A DNA stretch of 64,000 nucleotides from Actinomycetes bacterium (GCA_023415515.1 JAEZKH010000318.1:1-64000), one strand, 5' to 3'; shown: positions 10,473 to 23,455, numbered from the stretch's first letter. Notes: generated by a model not told the origin, from the letters alone. A program made the numbers and translations.

Positions 10473-11809
10473 CCGAACTCGACCTGGTGATCCGCGCGCC
10501 GCGCGTGGTGAGCACGGCGGGCGAGGTGAGCCGAATCGTCGGCGTCAAGGACGGCACGGTCGTCGCCATCGAGCCGCTCGAGTCGGATCTGACCGCCCCG
10601 CACGTGATCGAGTTGGGGTTCGACGAGGCATTGCTGCCCGGCGTGATCGACTCGCACGTGCACGTCAACGATCCGGGCCGCACCGAATGGGAGGGCTTCG
10701 CCAGCGCGACGAGGGCGGCCGCCGCGGGCGGCGTCACGACGCTGATCGACATGCCGCTCAACAGCATTCCGCCGACCGTGGACGTCGCGGCGCTCGAGGT
10801 GAAACGCAAGACCGCGCAGACGCAGGCCTTCATCGACGTAGGGTTCTGGGGCGGCGCCGTCCCAGGAAACGTGGCAGACCTGCGACCGTTGTACGACGCG
10901 GGCGTCTTCGGTTTCAAGTGCTTCCTGTTGCACTCCGGTGTCGACGAGTTCCCGCCGGTCGACCCGGGACAGCTCGAGGCGGCGATGCGCGAGATCGCGT
11001 CATTCGACGGGCTTCTGATCGTGCATGCCGAGGACACCCACGCAATCGAAAGGGCACCGACGGCGCATGGAGAGACGTACTCGAACTTCCTGTCGTCGCG
11101 GCCGAGGGGTGCGGAGAACCTCGCCATCGCGCAGCTGATCGAGCTGGCCCGGTGGACCGGGTGCCGGGTGCACATCCTGCACGTCTCCAGCTCGGATGCG
11201 CTACCGATGATCGCTTCGGCGCGGCGCGACGGGATCGCGATCACGGCGGAGACGTGTCCGCACTACCTGACGTTCACCGCTGAGGAGATCCCAGACGGCG
11301 CAACGCAATACAAGTGTTGCCCGCCGATAAGGGAGGGCGGCAACCGGGAACTGCTGTGGCAGGGGCTGCGCGACGGTGTCATCGACATGGTCGTCACCGA
11401 CCACTCGCCATCCACCATCGAGTTGAAGTGCCTCGACATCGGCGACTTCGGTGTCGCATGGGGTGGTATCTCGTCGCTGCAGATCGGTCTTTCAGCGGTG
11501 TGGACGCAGGCGCGTCAGCGTGGTTTCGATCTGGTCGACGTCTGCCGCTGGATGTGTCAGGCTCCCGCCAAGCAGACCGGTCTTCGTCGCAAGGGCCGCA
11601 TCGACATCGGATACGACGCCGACTTCTGTGTGTTCGCACCCGACGACGCATTCGTCGTCGACGCCCACCGGCTACACCACAAGAACGCGATCACCCCGTA
11701 TGACGGGCGCCCACTGGCCGGTCGGGTGCGCAGTACATGGTTGCGGGGCGAAAGGATCGACATCGACGACAAACCGCAGGGCCGATTGCTGACGAGGGGG
11801 GCGGCATGA
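10469..11809 (+). CDS. allB: Allantoinase
   Basis: A 446-residue cyclic amidohydrolase that opens allantoin to allantoate. The binuclear metal site can be followed: HVH (H63, H65 in DSHVHVND), the lysine to be carboxylated K150 in FGFKCFL, H186 in IVHAED, H238 in ILHVSS and D311 in TDHSPS. The substrate segment DMPLNS near 94-99 is the allantoinase rather than dihydropyrimidinase version. It is coupled upstream to the NCS1 permease and downstream to the ureidoglycine aminohydrolase by ATGA overlaps. Length is normal for bacterial AllB. Confidence 0.94.
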   Translation: MTELDLVIRAPRVVSTAGEVSRIVGVKDGTVVAIEPLESDLTAPHVIELGFDEALLPGVIDSHVHVNDPGRTEWEGFASATRAAAAGGVTTLIDMPLNSIPPTVDVAALEVKRKTAQTQAFIDVGFWGGAVPGNVADLRPLYDAGVFGFKCFLLHSGVDEFPPVDPGQLEAAMREIASFDGLLIVHAEDTHAIERAPTAHGETYSNFLSSRPRGAENLAIAQLIELARWTGCRVHILHVSSSDALPMIASARRDGIAITAETCPHYLTFTAEEIPDGATQYKCCPPIREGGNRELLWQGLRDGVIDMVVTDHSPSTIELKCLDIGDFGVAWGGISSLQIGLSAVWTQARQRGFDLVDVCRWMCQAPAKQTGLRRKGRIDIGYDADFCVFAPDDAFVVDAHRLHHKNAITPYDGRPLAGRVRSTWLRGERIDIDDKPQGRLLTRGAA

Positions 11810-12645
11810 GCGACAAGGCGCCGCGTTATTACGCACCGACCGGTGGACACCCGCCGCAGACCGACCTGACCACCGACCGCGCGGTGTTCACCGAGGCGTA
11901 TGCCGTGCTGCCACGCGGCACCATGCGCGACATCGTCACCAGTTATCTGCCGTTCTGGGACGGGACGCGGCTGTGGGTGATTGCGCGTCCGCTATCGGGT
12001 TTCGCCGAGACGTTCTCGCAGTACATCGTCGAGGTGTCACCCGGCGGCGGCAGCGACCGGCCGGAACTCGATCCCGCTGCCGAGGGCGTGCTGTTCGTCG
12101 TCGAGGGCGGTTTCACGCTCGTCATCGGCGCAGACAAGCACGACCTCACCCCGGGCGGGTACGCGTTCCTGCCGCCCGGCTGCGACTGGACGCTGCGCAA
12201 CAACACCGCCGAGGTGGCACGCTTCCACTGGATCCGCAAGGCATACGAGCGGGTCGAGGGCATCGACGTGCCCGAGGCGTTCGTGACCAACGAAGTCGAA
12301 GTCGACGGCATCGAAATGCCGGGGACGCAGGGGCGTTGGAGTACGCAGCGCTTCACCGACCCAGCCGATGTCCGGCACGACATGCACGTCAACATCGTCA
12401 ACTTCGAGCCCGGCGGCGCAATCCCGTTTCCCGAGACCCACGTCATGGAGCACGGCCTCTACGTGCTCGAGGGCAAGGCGGTGTATCTGCTCAACAAGGA
12501 CTGGGTCGAGGTGCAGGAGGGCGACTTCATGTGGCTGCGCGCCTTCTGCCCGCAGGCCTGCTATGCCGGCGGCCCCGGGCGGTTCAGGTATCTGCTCTAC
12601 AAGGACGTCAACCGGCACGCCAAGCTCAGCAGGCAGTTCGTCTGA
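11806..12645 (+). CDS. allE: (S)-ureidoglycine aminohydrolase, bicupin
   Basis: A 279-residue double-cupin protein. The second cupin holds the metal site of this enzyme: E210, H212 and H216 in PETHVMEHG, and Q250 in CPQACY. The first cupin (around 75-135) lacks such ligands, as is usual. AllE releases ammonia from (S)-ureidoglycine to form ureidoglycolate. It ends the operon and is followed by a hairpin. Neither allantoate amidohydrolase, which makes its substrate, nor ureidoglycolate lyase, which uses its product, is encoded nearby, so the pathway must be completed from elsewhere. Confidence 0.9.
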   Translation: MSDKAPRYYAPTGGHPPQTDLTTDRAVFTEAYAVLPRGTMRDIVTSYLPFWDGTRLWVIARPLSGFAETFSQYIVEVSPGGGSDRPELDPAAEGVLFVVEGGFTLVIGADKHDLTPGGYAFLPPGCDWTLRNNTAEVARFHWIRKAYERVEGIDVPEAFVTNEVEVDGIEMPGTQGRWSTQRFTDPADVRHDMHVNIVNFEPGGAIPFPETHVMEHGLYVLEGKAVYLLNKDWVEVQEGDFMWLRAFCPQACYAGGPGRFRYLLYKDVNRHAKLSRQFV

Positions 12646-12647
12646 TG

Positions 12648-12686
12648 GCGACGGCAGTCGAGTAGCCCACTACGCTAGGCCGTCGC
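12648..12686 (+). terminator. Hairpin after allE
   Basis: The arms GCGACGGC (12648-12655) and GCCGTCGC (12679-12686) are perfectly complementary. The 23-base loop contains an inner GTAG/CTAC stem. It starts two bases after the allE stop and ends before the cyclase gene. There is no run of T, so this would be an atypical intrinsic terminator; it separates the allantoin operon from the cyclase gene. Confidence 0.5.
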
Positions 12687-12711
12687 GCGACGGGCGGACA
12701 CACTCGTACGC

Positions 12712-14295
12712 ATGCCCGCAGCGACTGCACGCGCGACGCCGGCTGGATCGGAGTCGGCGCCCGTCACCTCGTCCGCCCAGGCACCCGACGATCCGCTGCG
12801 ACACGTCACGTTCAGGCGCTGGGTCCGCGGTGCCGTACTGGTCAGCATGTCCGGAGGCGCGTTGGTGTTCGTCCTGCTGTCCTTCGCCGCGCCCATTCTG
12901 CTCAGCCCGGCCGCGACGAGCAGGCTGCTGATGCGGGGCGGAACGGCGCTGGCGATCTTCGCCGTCGTCGTCGTGCCGGTTCTGATCCGTGTCCGCAGAA
13001 ACCGTTACGCCACGAGCACGGCCTGGCTCCGGCAACACCGCCGACCGACCGACCGGGAACGGCGGATGGCTCTCGGAGCGCCCGCGGAGGCAGTGCGGGT
13101 CTCGACCGTGACTTGGCTGCTCGGCGCGGTGGTCTTCGCGATGTTGGGTGCGACCGAGTCACTGGTTGCCGCGGCGTACATCTTCAGCGCGGTGATCTTG
13201 GGCGGTATCACCACGACCGCAGTGTGGTACCTGATCGCCGAACGGATCATGCGTCCGGTGTCGGCTCGCGCGCTCGACGGCGCCCCCGCCGGTCACCGCT
13301 ACGGCCCCAGTATCCAACTCAAACTGGCGATGGCGTGGACGCTGGCGACGGGTGTACCTCTGCTCGGCGTCGCGACGCTTGCGGTGGGCTACCTGTCAGA
13401 CGTCGGATTCCAGCCCTACCGGACGCTGGCAGTGATCCTCGGTCTTGTCGTTGTCGCGCTCGTGGTCGGCATGTTCACTCTCTTCGTAGCGGCCAGGTCG
13501 ATCACCGAGCGGGTCAGGGAACTGCGCCGCGCGCTGTCTCGGGTTCAGGCGGGTGACTTCTCCACGCGGGTCCTCGTCGACGACGCAAGCGAGATCGGGC
13601 GCCTGCAGGTGGGTTTCAATGCGATGGCGGCGGGTTTGGCCGAACGGGAGCGGATCCGAGAGACCTTCGGAACCTACGTCGACCGCGATGTGGCCGAGCA
13701 CATCCTCCGGGGTGCGGCCGTGCAGGCCGACGAGGTGGAGGTGACATTGATGTTCGTCGACATCCGCAGCTTCACCACCTTCGCAGAACGGGTCCGTCCG
13801 ATCGACGTGGTGGCCGCCCTCAACCGGCTCTTCGAACGGATCGTGCCGTTGGTTCACCGGCATGGCGGGCACGTCGACAAATACGCCGGCGACGGACTCT
13901 TCGCGGTCTTCGGAGCCCCGCGGCGCCAGGCCGACCACGCAGATCGGGCATTGAAGGCCGCGCTGGAGATCTCCGAGGCGGTCTCCGACGAGTTCGGGAC
14001 TGCGCTGTCGGTGGGGATCGGGCTGAACTCGGGGACGGTGGTGGCAGGCAATATCGGTGGGGCGGGTCGACTGGAGTTCTCGGTCATCGGCGACGCGGTC
14101 AACATCGCCTCGCGTGTCGAGTCGGCGACACGTCAGACCGGCGATCAGATCCTGTTGACAGCTCAGACCCGTGCGCTGCTGGGCGAAGACCACGGCGATT
14201 TCGTTTCGCGCCCCGGACTGACCCTCAAAGGCAAGGCGGCACCCGTGCAGATCTATTCACCGCTGTCGCGAAGCTGCTGCGGCCTCGACGTCTGA
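12712..14295 (+). CDS. Membrane-bound class III adenylate cyclase with HAMP domain (first copy)
   Basis: A 527-residue protein with six hydrophobic segments in the first 270 residues, a HAMP domain (about 265-315, through RELRRALSRVQAGDF) and a C-terminal cyclase domain. The metal aspartates are in FVDIRSF and AGDGLFAVFG. The lysine in VDKYAGDG and aspartate in VIGDAVN specify ATP rather than GTP, and the N...R pair is in NIASRVES. All catalytic residues are therefore present. The plan matches the six-TM Mycobacterium tuberculosis cyclases Rv1318c-Rv1320c and Rv3645. Its 3' end overlaps soxG tail-to-tail by 39 bases. The sensed signal is unknown. Confidence 0.9.
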   Translation: MPAATARATPAGSESAPVTSSAQAPDDPLRHVTFRRWVRGAVLVSMSGGALVFVLLSFAAPILLSPAATSRLLMRGGTALAIFAVVVVPVLIRVRRNRYATSTAWLRQHRRPTDRERRMALGAPAEAVRVSTVTWLLGAVVFAMLGATESLVAAAYIFSAVILGGITTTAVWYLIAERIMRPVSARALDGAPAGHRYGPSIQLKLAMAWTLATGVPLLGVATLAVGYLSDVGFQPYRTLAVILGLVVVALVVGMFTLFVAARSITERVRELRRALSRVQAGDFSTRVLVDDASEIGRLQVGFNAMAAGLAERERIRETFGTYVDRDVAEHILRGAAVQADEVEVTLMFVDIRSFTTFAERVRPIDVVAALNRLFERIVPLVHRHGGHVDKYAGDGLFAVFGAPRRQADHADRALKAALEISEAVSDEFGTALSVGIGLNSGTVVAGNIGGAGRLEFSVIGDAVNIASRVESATRQTGDQILLTAQTRALLGEDHGDFVSRPGLTLKGKAAPVQIYSPLSRSCCGLDV

Positions 14296-14877
14296 GCCGA
14301 ACTCGATTGTCGCATCGATGAGCCAGTCGGCAAGGTAGCGCGCAAACGACGACCGCACGATGATGCGAAAGTCGGATCCGTTGTCGCTCAACGGCATCAG
14401 CACCACACCGGCGTGGCCGAGGGTAGTCTGCACGGCGGCACCCGCTGCGAATACCGCCGGATGCAGGTCCAGCGAGCAGCCCTTGGCGAGAACGTCGCGC
14501 GCGTGCGCGCCGCTCAGGCGTAGCGTCGTACGCTGGGCCGAGACGTCGACCGCCGCGCCGCCGTGCTCGGACACCGCGTCGCGCAGTGCAGCCTCGACGT
14601 CCTCCCCGTTGCCGCGCACGGAGGTGATCAGCCATTCCTGCGGGCCGAGCCAGATGACCGCGCCGTCGGGTACCGCCACGACGGTCGACGCCGCCGTCGG
14701 CAGCGCGTCGACGCCGAGGACGTCGGCGGCCGCCCTGCCGCCGGACCCGGCCGGATCGACCCATAGATCGCCCATCGAGACGAACGGCTCGTCGATGACG
14801 AACGCCGTCGTCGGCATGCTCGCGAAGCGGGACTCGTAGCCCTGCAACGGGCTACGGCGGACAAGGCTGTCAGCCAT
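14257..14877 (-). CDS. soxG: Sarcosine oxidase gamma subunit
   Basis: A 206-residue SoxG subunit, last gene of the leftward soxB-D-A-G operon. The beginning MADSLVRRSPLQGYESRF and the middle VWLGPQEWLI-type segment (IWLGPQEWLITS near 74-85) are typical of the family, which resembles GcvT-type folds. SoxG has no cofactor of its own and stabilises the heterotetramer that oxidises sarcosine to glycine. It overlaps soxA by 8 bases. Its last 39 bases lie antisense to the end of the cyclase gene, so readthrough from either side would produce complementary RNA. Confidence 0.88.
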   Translation of the reverse strand: MADSLVRRSPLQGYESRFASMPTTAFVIDEPFVSMGDLWVDPAGSGGRAAADVLGVDALPTAASTVVAVPDGAVIWLGPQEWLITSVRGNGEDVEAALRDAVSEHGGAAVDVSAQRTTLRLSGAHARDVLAKGCSLDLHPAVFAAGAAVQTTLGHAGVVLMPLSDNGSDFRIIVRSSFARYLADWLIDATIEFGSDVEAAAASRQR

Positions 14878-17722
14878 CGCGGCGTGCTCCTTCCGGGTCG
14901 ACGAGAACGGAACCCGTCACCTCGACCGGCACCAGGGTGCCATACACCGGCACGTGCAACGTGTCGCCGATCCGGGCGCGCCCGCCCTTGACGAGCGCGA
15001 GCGCGAACGGGCGGCCCAACTCCGCGCTCCGGTAGCTCGACGTGACATGTCCGAGCATCGGCACCGGCGGGGATGGCAGCTCGCCGTCGTCGACGTACTC
15101 GATGATCTGAGCACCCTCGGGAAGCACCGTCTCCGCATCGGTGGGAAGCAACCCGACGAACTGTTTCCGCAGCGGGTTGAGGTTCTCGCGGCGGGTGAAC
15201 GAGCGCTTGCCGACGAAGTCGGGCTTCTTCTTCGACACCGCCCAGCTCATGCCCAGATCCTCTGGTGTGACGGTGCCGTCGGTGTCCTGTCCGATGATCG
15301 GGTAACCCTTCTCGGCGCGCAGCACGTGCATCGTCTCCGTGCCATAGGGCGTGATGCCGTAAGCCTCGCCGGCAGCGATCAGCCTCTCCCACAACGCCGT
15401 TGCATACCAGCCCATGACGTTCACCTCGTAGGCCAGTTCGCCGGAGAAACTGACCCTGGCGATACGCACGTGCACGCCTTGGTAGCTCGTGTCCCGCCAC
15501 GCCATGAACGGGAACGCCTCGTTGCTCATGTCGATGTCGCCGAACACTGCGCCGACGACGTCGCGCGACTTCGGGCCGACGACGGGGAAGGTGTGCCATT
15601 GTTCGGTGACCGATGTCAGTCGCACCCGTAGATGCGGCCATTCGGTCTGCAGCCATTCCTCCATCCAGTCGAGGATCTTGGCCGCACCGCCGGTCGTGGT
15701 GAACGCCATGTACCGGTCCTCGGCCAACCGCATGACGGTTCCGTCGTCGATGACCATGCCGTCGACGCCGCACATCACGCCGTACCGGACCATCCCGACC
15801 TTCAGCGTGCTCATCATGTTCGTGTAGAGCAGGTCGAGGAACCGTCCCGCATCCCGGCCCTGCACGTCGATCTTGCCGAGGGTGGATCCGTCGAGGATGC
15901 CGACACCGGCTCGGACGGCGGCACATTCGCGCAACACTGCCGTTTCCATGTCTTCACCGGGCAAGGGATAGTAGCGCGGTCGCTTCCACATGCCGACGTC
16001 CTCGAACACCGCCGCCCGCTCGACGTGCCAGTCGTGCACCGCGGTCACCCGCTCGGGATCGAAGAGGCTGCCTCGGTCGCGTCCGGCCAGCGCCGCGAAC
16101 GCCACCGGCGTGTAGGGCGGCCGGAACGTCGTGACGCCGAGCTCCTCCACAGGCACACCGAGCAGTTCGGACGTGATGCCCGAGGCGACCACCCCGGAGG
16201 TCTTGCCCTGGTCGTGGGCGGTCCCGATCGTGGTGTAGCGCTTGATGTGCTCCATCGAGCGCATGCCCGCGCCCACCGCGCGTACCAGGTCGGCGACTGT
16301 GGCGTCGCGCTGGACGTCGACGAATTGACGAGTTTCGTCGCCGGCGCCGGGCACCCGCCACATCACCAAGGCCGGGGCGTCGGCCTGCGCCGGGTCATCC
16401 TCGCCCGCAAAGGGTTTGGATGCGGTTGGGAAGCCGAGCGCGGTGACCGCCGAGGCTGCCGCCTCCCGGCCACTGCGTAGACAACCGGGCAGATCGAACA
16501 CCCCGTTCGCCGATCCGACGACGCTGACCGCGCCGAGCCTCGCACCCGGCACGAACGCCCCGATGGTGTCGTCGTAGCGCAGCGCGCCCCTGGCCTGGCT
16601 GAACAGGTGCACCGCCGGATTCCAGCCACCGCTGACCAGGAGCACGTCGCACGGGACCGCGAAGGCGTCGGCGCCAGGCCGGTCCACGATCGCATCGGTC
16701 ACCCGGGCGTCCCCGCGTGTGCCGCGCACCACCGACCCGGGATGAATCGTGATGCTGCGCGCGGTGCACTCGTCACGCAGATCCCGTCGCACACTTGGGC
16801 GCGCGTCGACGATCGCGTTGATCGTCACGCCCGCGTCGTGCAGATCGAAAGCCGCCCGGTAGGCGCTGTCGTTGGTGGTGAACACGACGCAGTGTTGACC
16901 GACCTTCACGCCGTACCGATGCAGGAAGGTCCGCGCGCCATTGGCGAGCATGATGGCGGGCCGGTCGTTGTCGGCGAAAACCACCGGTCGTTCGTGAGCG
17001 CCCGCGGCGACGACGACGTGACGGGCGCGCATCCGCCACACCCGCTGCCTGCTGACGGTGGCAGGCGCTGTTGCACCGAGGTGATCGGTACGCCGTTGCA
17101 GCGCAAGGACATAGCCGTCGTCGTAGTGCCCGAATGCGGTCGTGCGCTGCAGATGCAGCACGTCGCGGTAGGTCGCCAACTCCGCGACGGCGTCGGCCAC
17201 CCAGGCCATCGCGGGCCGTCCGCCGATCATGTCAGAGGCGCCGAGCAGGTCGCCGCCCACCTCGCTCTGTTCATCGATCAGCGTGACTCGCGCCCCGGCG
17301 CGCGCCGCAGTCAGCGCAGCGGCCAGGCCGGCCGGACCGGCGCCGGCGACGAGGACGTCGGCATGGACATGGGTGCTGTCGTATCGCGCGGTGTCGGGAA
17401 CGTCGGCGAGGCGACCCCGCCCAGGAACGCCCCGCGCGACAAGGCCGTCGAACAGTTCGACGGTGGTGGCGGGCAGCATCGGTTCGGGGAACGGGTGCTC
17501 GATCTGCACCAGGCCGCCGGTGTCTTCTGCCCATGCGGCGGTGAAGCCGCGCGGGCGGCCGAGTCTGACGCTGGTGCTCACCTGGTGAACGCCGTTGGCG
17601 AGCAGCGCCGAGGCGAGCGTGTCGCCCGCGTGGCCGGTCAACTCCCGGTCGTTGAAGGTGAACGTCAGCGTGGTGTCACGCGCGATGCGGCCGCCGCCGC
17701 TGGTGCGGAAACGTTGCCTCAT
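14870..17722 (-). CDS. soxA: Sarcosine oxidase alpha subunit
   Basis: A 950-residue SoxA. In order: an N-terminal ferredoxin-like fold (about 1-95; TLTFTFNDRELTGHAGDTL), an NAD-binding flavoprotein region with AGAGPAGLAAALTAARAG near 130-147, and a C-terminal GcvT-like folate-binding domain (from about 580) that transfers the methyl-derived one-carbon unit to tetrahydrofolate. The ATG at 17722 overlaps the soxD stop by 4 bases. Length matches the heterotetrameric enzyme. With SoxB, D and G it converts sarcosine, tetrahydrofolate and O2 into glycine, methylene-tetrahydrofolate and H2O2. Confidence 0.95.
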   Translation of the reverse strand: MRQRFRTSGGGRIARDTTLTFTFNDRELTGHAGDTLASALLANGVHQVSTSVRLGRPRGFTAAWAEDTGGLVQIEHPFPEPMLPATTVELFDGLVARGVPGRGRLADVPDTARYDSTHVHADVLVAGAGPAGLAAALTAARAGARVTLIDEQSEVGGDLLGASDMIGGRPAMAWVADAVAELATYRDVLHLQRTTAFGHYDDGYVLALQRRTDHLGATAPATVSRQRVWRMRARHVVVAAGAHERPVVFADNDRPAIMLANGARTFLHRYGVKVGQHCVVFTTNDSAYRAAFDLHDAGVTINAIVDARPSVRRDLRDECTARSITIHPGSVVRGTRGDARVTDAIVDRPGADAFAVPCDVLLVSGGWNPAVHLFSQARGALRYDDTIGAFVPGARLGAVSVVGSANGVFDLPGCLRSGREAAASAVTALGFPTASKPFAGEDDPAQADAPALVMWRVPGAGDETRQFVDVQRDATVADLVRAVGAGMRSMEHIKRYTTIGTAHDQGKTSGVVASGITSELLGVPVEELGVTTFRPPYTPVAFAALAGRDRGSLFDPERVTAVHDWHVERAAVFEDVGMWKRPRYYPLPGEDMETAVLRECAAVRAGVGILDGSTLGKIDVQGRDAGRFLDLLYTNMMSTLKVGMVRYGVMCGVDGMVIDDGTVMRLAEDRYMAFTTTGGAAKILDWMEEWLQTEWPHLRVRLTSVTEQWHTFPVVGPKSRDVVGAVFGDIDMSNEAFPFMAWRDTSYQGVHVRIARVSFSGELAYEVNVMGWYATALWERLIAAGEAYGITPYGTETMHVLRAEKGYPIIGQDTDGTVTPEDLGMSWAVSKKKPDFVGKRSFTRRENLNPLRKQFVGLLPTDAETVLPEGAQIIEYVDDGELPSPPVPMLGHVTSSYRSAELGRPFALALVKGGRARIGDTLHVPVYGTLVPVEVTGSVLVDPEGARRDG

Positions 17723-17997
17723 CGAAGTGTCGGCTTCGGTTCGCCTGCGAGATACACCTGCTGGAACCGGTAGGTTGCGGTGTCGCGGAGAGCGTTGAAC
17801 CAACGCCGGCAACCATGGCTGTGGTTCCACCGCTCGGCGAACAGTCCCTTGGGGTTGTTTCGGAAGAAGACGTAGTGCGCCCACTGCTCGTCGGTCAGCG
17901 CCTGCGGGTCCTCGGGGTAGGCGACGTGCGCCTCGCCGCCGTAGCGGAACTCGGTCTCCTCGCGCGGCCCGCACCAGGGGCATTCGATGAGCTGCAT
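17719..17997 (-). CDS. soxD: Sarcosine oxidase delta subunit
   Basis: A 92-residue SoxD subunit. It starts MQLIECPWCGPREETEF and carries the family segment HSHGCRRWFNALRDT near 64-78. In the heterotetrameric enzyme this small subunit binds zinc through Cys and His residues; CPWCG and the later His-Cys are visible here. It sits between soxB (23-base gap) and soxA (4-base overlap), in the usual B-D-A-G order. The short length is normal. Confidence 0.93.
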   Translation of the reverse strand: MQLIECPWCGPREETEFRYGGEAHVAYPEDPQALTDEQWAHYVFFRNNPKGLFAERWNHSHGCRRWFNALRDTATYRFQQVYLAGEPKPTLR

Positions 17998-18020
17998 TGT
18001 CTTCGCTCCTGTCGATGGAC

Positions 18021-19259
18021 TCAGTGTGCGACGGCGGCTGCGCCGTGTTCGTCGACCAGCGCACCGAATATGAACCGGTCGAGGCCGAACGGTGCGATGA
18101 ACTCGTGTGGTTCGTCGTTGGCGATCGTGTCGGCAAGACACCACCCGATACCGGGGGTGGCCTTGAATCCGCCTGTGCCCCAACCGGCATTGATGTACAA
18201 GTTCTCGAAGGGGGTGCGGCCGACGATGGGCGAGGCGTCGGGGCTTACGTCGACGATGCCCGCCCAGGTGCGTAGCAGGTGGGCACGGGCGAAGACGGGG
18301 AACAGTTCTACGGCGGCAGCCATCTGACGTTCGATGATGTGGAAGGCGCCGCGTTGCCCGTAACCGTTGTAGGAGTCGATGCCCGCACCCATCACCAACT
18401 CGCCCTTGTGTGCCTGAGAAACGTAGACGTGCACGGCGTTCGACATCACGACCGTCGGGTGAACCGGCTCGAGCAGCTCGGACACCAGTGCCTGCAGCGG
18501 ATGGCTCTGCAGCGGTGTTCGGATGCCGAGCATCTCGGTCAGCGTCGACGTGTGTCCCGCCGCGCACAGCGCGACCCGGCCCGCCCCGATGGTGCCCTTC
18601 GTCGTGCGCACCGCCGCCACCCGGTCGCCCTCGGTGTCGAATCCGGTCACCTCACAGTTCTGGATGATGTCGATTCCTGCCGCGTCGGCGCGTCGCGCGA
18701 AACCCCATGCGACATAGTCGTGTTTGGCGATTCCGGCGCGCGGCTGGTACGTCGCTCCGAGAACGGGATAGCGGATGTCGGAGGCGATGTTGACGATCGG
18801 ACACAGCTTCTTGACCTCGTCGGGATCCACCCATGCCGCGTCGATGCCGTTCAGTTTGTTGGCTTCGACGCGCCGGACGCTGTCGCGAACGTCCTGCAGG
18901 CTGTGCGCGAGGTTGAGAACACCGCGCTGGCTGAACAGGATCGGGTAGTCCAGGTCGTCTTCGAGGCCTTCCCACAGCTTGAGCGCGTGCTCGTAGATGC
19001 GTGCGCTTTCATCCCACAGGTAGTTCGACCGGATGAGGGTGGTGTTGCGGGCCATGTTGCCCCCGGCCAGCCAGCCTCTTTCGAGCACCGCCACGTCGGT
19101 GATGCCGTGATTCTTGGCGAGGTAGTGCGCCGTCGCCAGGCCGTGTCCACCGCCGCCGACGATCACGACGTCATACGACTTCTTCGGTTCCGGTGTGCGC
19201 CAGAGGAACTCGGGATGTTCCGGCAGATGTGCCCCGGGCGGTGCGGTGTCGGAACTCAT
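18021..19259 (-). CDS. soxB: Sarcosine oxidase beta subunit
   Basis: A 412-residue flavoprotein of the DadA/SoxB family, the subunit where sarcosine is oxidised. The FAD-binding [14 protein letters not shown] lies at about 36-49, [15 protein letters not shown] near 66-80 and [12 protein letters not shown] near 363-374. ATG 19259 is chosen because it is preceded by AAAGG and starts the family-typical proline-rich leader; the in-frame codons upstream lie in the regulator-binding region. It is the first gene of the sox operon. The promoter faces the GntR/FCD gene, with an operator-like sequence at 19287-19302. Confidence 0.94.
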   Translation of the reverse strand: MSSDTAPPGAHLPEHPEFLWRTPEPKKSYDVVIVGGGGHGLATAHYLAKNHGITDVAVLERGWLAGGNMARNTTLIRSNYLWDESARIYEHALKLWEGLEDDLDYPILFSQRGVLNLAHSLQDVRDSVRRVEANKLNGIDAAWVDPDEVKKLCPIVNIASDIRYPVLGATYQPRAGIAKHDYVAWGFARRADAAGIDIIQNCEVTGFDTEGDRVAAVRTTKGTIGAGRVALCAAGHTSTLTEMLGIRTPLQSHPLQALVSELLEPVHPTVVMSNAVHVYVSQAHKGELVMGAGIDSYNGYGQRGAFHIIERQMAAAVELFPVFARAHLLRTWAGIVDVSPDASPIVGRTPFENLYINAGWGTGGFKATPGIGWCLADTIANDEPHEFIAPFGLDRFIFGALVDEHGAAAVAH

Positions 19260-19286
19260 AGGAGCCTTTCTGGCGGATCTGAGAGA

Positions 19287-19302
19287 CAATTAATATATCA
19301 AC
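19287..19302. promoter_or_regulatory. GntR/FCD operator-like site between soxB and gntR
   Basis: CAATTAATATATCAAC occupies the centre of the soxB/gntR divergent region. It matches 13 of 16 bases of CAACTGATATACCAAC before the dimethylglycine oxidase gene (22533-22548). The core (TAATATATCA) is nearly palindromic and resembles the TTGGTATACCAA-type sites of FCD-subgroup GntR proteins. It probably overlaps the -10 region of one or both promoters. Confidence 0.6.
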
Positions 19303-19349
19303 TGTGGGATAGACTACGATCGGGTTCGGAGCACGGAAGGAAACACGCG

Positions 19350-20033
19350 GTGACGGTTGTCGGTGTCGAGTCGCTCGGCGAAATCGACCTGCAGGCGATG
19401 TCGTTCGCCGATCAGGCGTATCTGGTCATCCAGGACAAGCTGATCATGCTCGACATCCCGCCCAACGCCGCGATCGTGGAGAGCGACCTCGCCGCTGAGC
19501 TCAAGTTCGGGCGGACGCCGGTGCGCGAGGCGCTCAAGCGGCTTGAGGCCGACCGGCTGGTGGTGTCGTTCCCGCGCCGCGGAACCTTCGCCACCGGCGT
19601 CGACGTCGCTGATCTGGGTCACATCAGCCAGATTCGCGTCAACCTTGAACCCGTCGCGGCCCGAACTGCAGCCGACAACGCGTCGCCGGATACCCGCGCG
19701 CATCTGCTCGAGTTGGCCGACCGAACCGCGGCGCTGGAGATCGAGACGATCGGTCGGCACGAACTGATGCGGTGGGATCTGCGGGTGCACCGCGCCGTCT
19801 ACCGCGCCGCGGGGAACCCGCATCTCGAGGACGTGCTGATTCGGTACGACAACCTCGCAACCCGCATCTTCTGTCTGTTCCTCGACAGGCTGCCCACAGT
19901 GGCACGTCATGTCGGCGAGCACGCGGAGTTGTTGCGCACCATCGCCGACGGCGACGGCGACGGCGACGCCGCGGCGGCTATCGCTCTGGAACACGTCACC
20001 GGGTTCGAGGCGGCGATCCGCGCAGTCATCTGA
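19350..20033 (+). CDS. GntR-family regulator, FCD subgroup
   Basis: A 227-residue regulator: winged helix-turn-helix at about 20-80 (VESDLAAELKFGRTPVREALKRLEADRLV), followed by an all-helical FCD ligand domain (about 90-220). The GTG start at 19350 has a GGAAGGA Shine-Dalgarno 8 bases upstream. It is divergent from the sox operon and tail-to-tail with the dimethylglycine oxidase gene, 7 bases away. Shared sites at 19287 and 22533 suggest it controls both. The ligand could be sarcosine, dimethylglycine or glycine. A (DG)3 expansion lies in the C-terminal helix region. Confidence 0.88.
   Translation: MTVVGVESLGEIDLQAMSFADQAYLVIQDKLIMLDIPPNAAIVESDLAAELKFGRTPVREALKRLEADRLVVSFPRRGTFATGVDVADLGHISQIRVNLEPVAARTAADNASPDTRAHLLELADRTAALEIETIGRHELMRWDLRVHRAVYRAAGNPHLEDVLIRYDNLATRIFCLFLDRLPTVARHVGEHAELLRTIADGDGDGDAAAAIALEHVTGFEAAIRAVI
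19947..19967 (+). repeat. GACGGC hexamer tandem repeat inside the GntR gene
   Basis: Three exact copies of GACGGC plus GAC encode alternating Asp-Gly before an alanine run near the end of the FCD domain. The repeat keeps the frame, so length changes by slippage would add or remove Asp-Gly pairs. Confidence 0.7.
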
Positions 20034-20040
20034 GGCACAC

Positions 20041-23455
<3,415 letters not shown>

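Noticed and set aside
18279..19349. In-frame upstream extension of the GntR gene
   Set aside because: It lies antisense to soxB. The GTG at 19350 has a good Shine-Dalgarno and begins the helix-turn-helix domain at the normal distance.
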